Below, piece after piece: positions 41,404-42,206 of a stretch of 42,206 nt of DNA. Position 1 is the first letter of the stretch. Every line of letters starts with the position of its first letter. The DNA is from Candidatus Desulfovibrio intestinipullorum (lineage in GTDB: Bacteria > Desulfobacterota > Desulfovibrionia > Desulfovibrionales > Desulfovibrionaceae), in NCBI GenBank assembly GCA_019113165.1, contig DXHV01000041.1, positions 1 through 42,206 of the forward strand. The letters run 5' to 3'. The notes beneath the pieces were generated by a model that saw nothing but the letters and a program-made list of their open reading frames with translations, was not told the DNA's origin and did no database searches. The position numbers and the translations under genes are program-made.

Positions 41404-41560
41404 TCAGCCATTGCCGGGCGTCTGCCTGGGCAGTGCTCGGAGCAGAGGTGTCATCGGGACAGGCTTCGCTCGTGCTTTCTGGGTGGGGGCATTGCGAGAG
41501 TGTGCCTGAGCCTGGACATGCCTGTGCGCGCACTCTGTGACCGAAACAGGGAACGGATCG
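41404..41560 (-). pseudogene. Possible tail of a degenerate TnpB-like gene
   Basis: The minus-strand frame ending at stop 41404 contains VTECAHRHVQAQAHSRN and a basic Pro-rich end, PVPMTPLLRALPRQTPGNG. From memory this recalls the variable tails of some IS1341-type TnpB proteins, and the 41289-41330 hairpins would lie just behind it, as an omega RNA would. The zinc-finger and RuvC motifs are not recognisable upstream in any frame. This is a weak proposal. Confidence 0.2.
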
Positions 41561-41862
41561 CAGACAGAAGTGACCGCACCAGCTTCACTCTGAATTTTTT
41601 TCGCACTTTCTTGCTTTTTTAGTCCACACAGGTGTGGATTGCCCTCAAATTTGTCGTTTACAATGGCAGGCTGTGTGGAGTACAGACATTCTGGAGCTGA
41701 TGAGATCGCATATGTCTTGTCTGCAGGCACACGGAGGTGCACATGTCCACAGACTCTTCCGCTCATTTTCCGGCGACAATGCACTCGGCAAGATCTCCGG
41801 GTGCAGCAGGAATTTGCACAGGCAGCTCATTGCTCCCCACAAAAATGAGCAGCTCTGCACTT

Positions 41863-41889
41863 CCTTTTCAAAATGGAGCTTTGAAAAGG
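41863..41889. other. 10-bp hairpin upstream of the TnpB-like start
   Basis: CCTTTTCAAA (41863-41872) and TTTGAAAAGG (41880-41889) are fully complementary with a 7-base loop. A competing stem, GGAGC/GCTCC, overlaps it on the right (about 41875-41893). It lies 99 bp ahead of the TnpB-like start and could be the left-end hairpin of an IS200/IS605 element. Confidence 0.45.
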
Positions 41890-41987
41890 CTCCTTGCAGT
41901 GAGCGCCTGTTCAAACCTTTCAATGGCCCGGTGACAGCCTGGTGATCAGGCACGCCTCCTTCCTCCTGTAACCTGCCGGATGCAACC

Positions 41988-42206
41988 ATGCCCAGATTCA
42001 CGACCCCTACCTTCACCGTTGAGATGCCTCTGCGTGTCGACGACAAGAATGAACGCTTTCTCACGAATGCGCTCGATCTCGGCTGGTCGATCTATAACGC
42101 TACGCTGCGTACAGCGCTGGACAATCTCAAGCGCATGCGCGAGAGCTCGTCCTGGAAGGAAGCCTGCGCCATGCCGGAAGGTCCCGAGCGCACCAGGCTG
42201 TTCAGG
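41988..42206 (+). CDS. tnpB: TnpB-like protein of the IS200/IS605 family, cut by right edge
   Basis: The first 73 residues of a longer protein. After a short N-terminal strand, the sequence LGWSIYNATLRTALDNLKRM followed by RESSSWKEACAMPEGPERTR and LFR matches the helix-turn region at the start of IS1341-type TnpB proteins, where relatives read YNA.L..AL.RL..MR.S..Y..A..MP.G.ERT.LF. TnpB proteins are RNA-guided nucleases of IS200/IS605 elements; the catalytic RuvC and zinc-finger parts would lie beyond the window. No good Shine-Dalgarno precedes ATG 41988. No tnpA gene is visible upstream, so the element may be TnpB-only. Confidence 0.7.
   Translation, partial: MPRFTTPTFTVEMPLRVDDKNERFLTNALDLGWSIYNATLRTALDNLKRMRESSSWKEACAMPEGPERTRLFR

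Larger units (their letters stand above)
41107..41987. other. 880-bp gene-poor region with several dyads
   Basis: No convincing intact gene. It holds the 41207-41240 hairpin, a nested stem-loop cluster at 41289-41384, a perfect dyad TCCACAC/GTGTGGA at 41623-41638, and a 10-bp hairpin at 41863-41889. Composition shifts to lower GC with T-runs near 41595-41620. Open frames on both strands overlap and lack ribosome sites. One minus-strand frame (stop at 41404) may be the degenerate tail of a transposon protein. Confidence 0.5.

Noticed and set aside
41634-41945. 103-codon plus-strand gene
   Set aside because: No ribosome site, no recognisable domain, and it contains the 41863-41889 hairpin; more likely noncoding.

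Overview
The window comes from a GC-rich bacterial chromosome, most likely a sulfate-reducing or gut member of the Desulfovibrionaceae. The best single clue is the adenylate kinase at 24450-25121. It carries Cys129-X5-His135-X15-Cys151-X2-Cys154, the metal site I know from Desulfovibrio adenylate kinases. The other housekeeping genes (DUF465-ilvBN-ilvC, livKHMGF, pyrB-pyrC, a lone amrB) fit that assignment but do not prove it.

Left part (1-2950): an accessory patch. An ankyrin-repeat gene runs off the left edge on the minus strand. About 290 bp of very AT-rich DNA follows, then a cytosine-5 DNA methyltransferase convergent with a Vsr mismatch endonuclease. No restriction endonuclease is visible. 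A two-way terminator at 2899-2944 separates this patch from the biosynthetic genes.

Centre-left (2966-19607): on the minus strand, a DUF465 gene, ilvB and ilvN look like one operon. ilvC follows with its own promoter and a stable hairpin at the 5' end of its transcript. Upstream is a minus-strand block reading 1007-aa membrane protein, 297-aa protein, HAD phosphatase, YggT; the first two I cannot identify. Then come a BMP-type binding protein, tRNA-Leu(CAA) with promoter and terminator, an MsbA/PglK-like ABC exporter, a truncated AAA ATPase, a small exported protein, galE and a radical SAM protein.

Centre-right (19608-35240): a perfect 14-bp palindrome lies between the radical SAM gene and a giant AsmA-type protein whose N-terminal region holds two in-frame minisatellites. 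adk follows with its own promoter and terminator. Then come an MFS transporter, a decayed TauE/SafE remnant, a Tat-exported DUF362 protein, the complete branched-chain amino acid ABC operon livKHMGF, and a YitT-type membrane protein.

Right part (35238-42206): an intact TauE/SafE permease and about 870 bp of repeat-rich noncoding DNA. Then pyrB (with a terminator-like hairpin in its leader), pyrC, dam and amrB. The last 880 bp hold no convincing intact gene but several hairpins, followed by the start of a TnpB-type (IS200/IS605) protein cut by the right edge. The hairpin cluster at 41289-41384 is the best candidate for an undescribed structured RNA, possibly the relic of a second TnpB locus.
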